64,000 nucleotides of DNA from CAYFWF01 sp964346815 (GTDB lineage Bacteria > Acidobacteriota > Aminicenantia > Aminicenantales > Aminicenantaceae), in contig CAYFWF010000068.1 in the NCBI GenBank assembly GCA_964346815.1, positions 186,001-250,000 of the forward strand. The letters are read 5' to 3'. The translations under genes and the position numbers were made by a program. Under the pieces are notes generated by a model. It worked only from the letters and a program-made list of their open reading frames with translations. It was not told the DNA's origin and searched no databases. Every line of letters starts with the position of its first letter. The stretch's first letter is position 1. Positions 61,935 through 64,000 of this stretch are shown here, piece after piece.

Positions 61935-62957
61935 CTATTTGATTTCTATTTTCCAGCCTACGAGTTTGGACGCAAGCCTGACATTCATTCCTTTCTTACC
62001 TATGGCAAGAGAAAGCTGATCTTTGGGAACGATCGCTTGTAATTTTTTCTCTTGTTTATTCAGAATGATCACTCTATCGATCTTTGCAGGGCTCAGTGCG
62101 GCTCGCGCATATTCCAGAGGATTGCTCGACCATTCGACGATATCGATTTTTTCGCCGTTCAGTTCTTTACTGATAGCCAGGATTCTGTTTCCTCTTATTC
62201 CGATGCAGGCTCCGATCGGATCAATATCTTCTTCTTTGGTGTGCACTGCGACCTTGGATCTCTCCCCAGGCTGTCTGACGATATCTCTTATTTCAATATT
62301 CCCGTTGGCGATCTCGGGGATTTCTATCTCTAAGAGCTTTTCCAAATAATTGGGATGGGCTCTGGATATGATCACTTGAGGGCCTTTGTTTTCTTTAAGA
62401 ACATTTAGAATGACTGCCTTTATCCGATCTCCTCTCCTGAATTCTTCATTGGGAAGCTTCTCCCGGCATGGAAACAGAACATCGATTTTGTTCACCTCGA
62501 CGATCATGTTCTTGTTCGATTCGAATCTCCTCAAAACACCTGTTATGATTTCGCCAGTTCGAGGGGCAAACGTGTTATAGATTTTTTCCTGTTCGGCATC
62601 TCTGACTTTCTGAAAAATGACCTGCTTGGCTGCCTGAGCTGCGATTCGGCCGAGAGTATCTGAAGGAAGTTCCAGTTCGATTTCTTCTCCGATTTTTTTT
62701 TGGGGGTCGATTTTTCGCGCTTCTTCCAGAGAAATCTCGTGAGCCTTATGTTCGGGCTGCTTTGTGATCTTTTTGACAGCATACACTCTTAAAATTCCTT
62801 TCTCGGGTTCGAAGTCTATTTGAATGTCTTCATTATGAGAGAAATATTGGGTTGATGCAACTTTCAGAGATTCTTTGATAGCACTGACTATTACGGCTGG
62901 ATCCACACGTCTTTCCTTGCTCAACTGTAGAATTGTATTCCATACGTTTACCTTCAT
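61935..62957 (-). CDS. nusA: Transcription termination/antitermination factor NusA
   Basis: 340 residues. The N-terminal RNA-polymerase-binding domain, an S1 domain (TGEIITGVLRRFESNKNMIVE) and two KH domains with GACIGIRGNRI and AIGKKGMNVRLA. There are no C-terminal AR repeats, as in many Gram-positives and deep lineages. First gene of the operon; the usual preceding rimP is missing here. It has a strong promoter at 63005-63033. Confidence 0.97.
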   Translation of the reverse strand: MKVNVWNTILQLSKERRVDPAVIVSAIKESLKVASTQYFSHNEDIQIDFEPEKGILRVYAVKKITKQPEHKAHEISLEEARKIDPQKKIGEEIELELPSDTLGRIAAQAAKQVIFQKVRDAEQEKIYNTFAPRTGEIITGVLRRFESNKNMIVEVNKIDVLFPCREKLPNEEFRRGDRIKAVILNVLKENKGPQVIISRAHPNYLEKLLEIEIPEIANGNIEIRDIVRQPGERSKVAVHTKEEDIDPIGACIGIRGNRILAISKELNGEKIDIVEWSSNPLEYARAALSPAKIDRVIILNKQEKKLQAIVPKDQLSLAIGKKGMNVRLASKLVGWKIEIK

Positions 62958-63004
62958 CCTCGTCTGCCTCGGAATTATTGTAACCGGATTATAAGGAGTG
63001 GAGA

Positions 63005-63033
63005 ATTATATCGGATTTGTATAAGAATATCAA
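63005..63033 (-). promoter_or_regulatory. Promoter of the nusA-infB operon
   Basis: On the minus strand: TTGATA (63028-63033), a 17-base spacer and TATAAT (63005-63010). It abuts the hppA stop codon at 63036-63038. Confidence 0.75.
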
Positions 63034-63035
63034 AT

Positions 63036-64000
63036 TCACATGATCAAAGGGGCAAAGACCAGGCTCACCACAGCCATCAATTTGATGAGAATATTCATAG
63101 AGGGACCGGCAGTATCTTTCAATGGATCTCCAACCGTATCTCCGACAACGGCGGCTCCGTGGACCTCGGTCCCTTTCCCTCCTAAATTGCCTTCCTCGAT
63201 CCATTTTTTTGCATTATCCCATGCGGCCCCAGCGTTGGCCATAAATATGCCGAGAAGAACGCCGCTGGCTGTTGCTCCGGCAAGAAATCCGCCGAGGACT
63301 TCTGGCCCCATAAGAAATCCGATCAACAGGGGAGCTATAACCGCCAGCAATCCGGGCAAAGCCATTTCTTTGAGCGCGCCCCGGGTTACAATATCGATAC
63401 AGCGATCAGAGTCTGGTTTTGCCTTTCCTTCCATCAATCCTTTGATTTCACTGAATTGTCTGCGTATTTCGACCACCATTTTGTTTCCCGTCCTCCCTAC
63501 AGCTTGCATGGTCAATGAAGCAATGATGAACGGCATGAGTGCACCGATCATAAGGCCGACGACCGTTCCCACATCCGTGAGGCTGATGTTGAGCAGCTCT
63601 CCTCCTGCTTCTTTCAAATATTTATTTACAGTCTCTTGATAGGCAGAAAAAAGTGCAAGAGCCGTGAGTGCCGCCGATCCTATAGCAAATCCTTTGCCTA
63701 TAGCGGCTGTGGTGTTTCCAAGAGAATCGAGTTTGTCAGTGATTTTCCTGATTTCTGGACCTGCGTTGGTCATCTCTGCGATTCCTCCTGCATTATCGGC
63801 AATCGGACCATAGGAATCTGTAGACATGACGATACCGATAGTAGCCAGCATCCCTACGGCAGATATGGCTATTCCATAGAGACTGTACAGTTTGAATGAG
63901 ATAAAAATTGCAGCTGCAATGGTTAAAAGGGGAAGGATCGTGCTCTGGAAACCGACAGCCAAGCCTGTGATGATGGTAGGCGCGCTCCCGGTTTGGGATG
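63036..64000 (-). CDS. hppA: Membrane-bound pyrophosphatase, C-terminal part (5' end beyond window)
   Basis: About 321 codons, open to the window edge, so the N-terminal half is not visible. Matches the ion-translocating PPase: DNAGGIAEM, GNTTAAIGKGFAIGSAALTALALF, and GTEVHGAAVVGDTVGDPLKDTAGPS near the end. GNTTAA has Ala at the position that in K-independent enzymes is Lys, so it is probably K-dependent. Whether it moves protons or sodium depends on residues outside the window. Confidence 0.93.
   Translation of the reverse strand, partial: SQTGSAPTIITGLAVGFQSTILPLLTIAAAIFISFKLYSLYGIAISAVGMLATIGIVMSTDSYGPIADNAGGIAEMTNAGPEIRKITDKLDSLGNTTAAIGKGFAIGSAALTALALFSAYQETVNKYLKEAGGELLNISLTDVGTVVGLMIGALMPFIIASLTMQAVGRTGNKMVVEIRRQFSEIKGLMEGKAKPDSDRCIDIVTRGALKEMALPGLLAVIAPLLIGFLMGPEVLGGFLAGATASGVLLGIFMANAGAAWDNAKKWIEEGNLGGKGTEVHGAAVVGDTVGDPLKDTAGPSMNILIKLMAVVSLVFAPLIM

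Overview
This is chromosomal DNA from a Gram-negative-type bacterium with a moderate GC content (mid-40s by eye), packed with genes on both strands. The outer-membrane lineage is inferred from heptose synthesis genes (hldE, gmhA), a heptosyltransferase-like enzyme, a C-terminal beta-barrel protein and lspA/lgt. Two OPT-family transporters, a CstA-type permease, the TldD/PmbA protease pair, a two-subunit B12-dependent acyl-CoA mutase and a membrane pyrophosphatase suggest a peptide-using, probably anaerobic or facultative heterotroph. The gene set recalls Candidatus Aminicenantes (OP8), but that placement is inference. No rRNA, tRNA, CRISPR array, prophage or intact insertion sequence was found.

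Layout. 1-2.5 kb: pmbA (cut by the window edge) and tldD. 2.6-6.3 kb: a YbhN-like membrane protein, divergent from nadC-nadB. 6.4-11.4 kb: ileS-lspA-lgt-rluD, overlapping genes behind a clear promoter. 11.5-16 kb: an EF-G-II-like factor, a ChaN-PDZ protein and a beta-lactamase-fold serine hydrolase. 16-24 kb: a citric-acid-cycle block, icd-mdh-fumarase beta-sucC-sucD, divergent from acnB. A decayed short-chain dehydrogenase follows acnB. 24-27.5 kb: a small EF-Tu-domain-2-like protein, both subunits of a B12 mutase and an M23 peptidase. 27.6-31.6 kb (minus): OPT transporter, PqqD-like protein, def, fmt. 31.8-41.2 kb: mreB-mreC-mreD-mrdA-rodA, a fused radical SAM protein, acyl-CoA dehydrogenase. 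41-47 kb: a lone ExbD, a TIGR04076-like protein, cstA, a second OPT transporter, a truncated nucleoside phosphorylase and an ACT-domain protein. 47-56.7 kb: surface-glycan genes (amidotransferase-like protein, glycosyltransferases including a GT4-GT9 fusion, hldE, gmhA) and an outer-membrane protein, ending at a strong terminator. 56.8-63 kb (minus): a DUF507 pair and nusA-infB-DUF503-rbfA-nrnA-truB. 63-64 kb: the C-terminal part of hppA.

How the genes fit together. OPT transporters and CstA could import peptides and small acids. The B12 mutase could feed branched-chain or propionate-derived acyl units towards succinyl-CoA, which SucCD, fumarase, MDH, aconitase and IDH then process. However, the mutase has Gln where methylmalonyl-CoA mutase has its substrate-binding Arg, so its substrate is uncertain. 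The most unusual items are a 323-bp MITE-like element with 22-bp inverted ends and flanking direct repeats (52656-52978), the short-chain dehydrogenase remnant hidden between acnB and the mutase genes, the altered mutase active site, the orphan PqqD-like protein beside a peptide transporter and deformylase, and an N-terminally truncated nucleoside phosphorylase without a good start codon.
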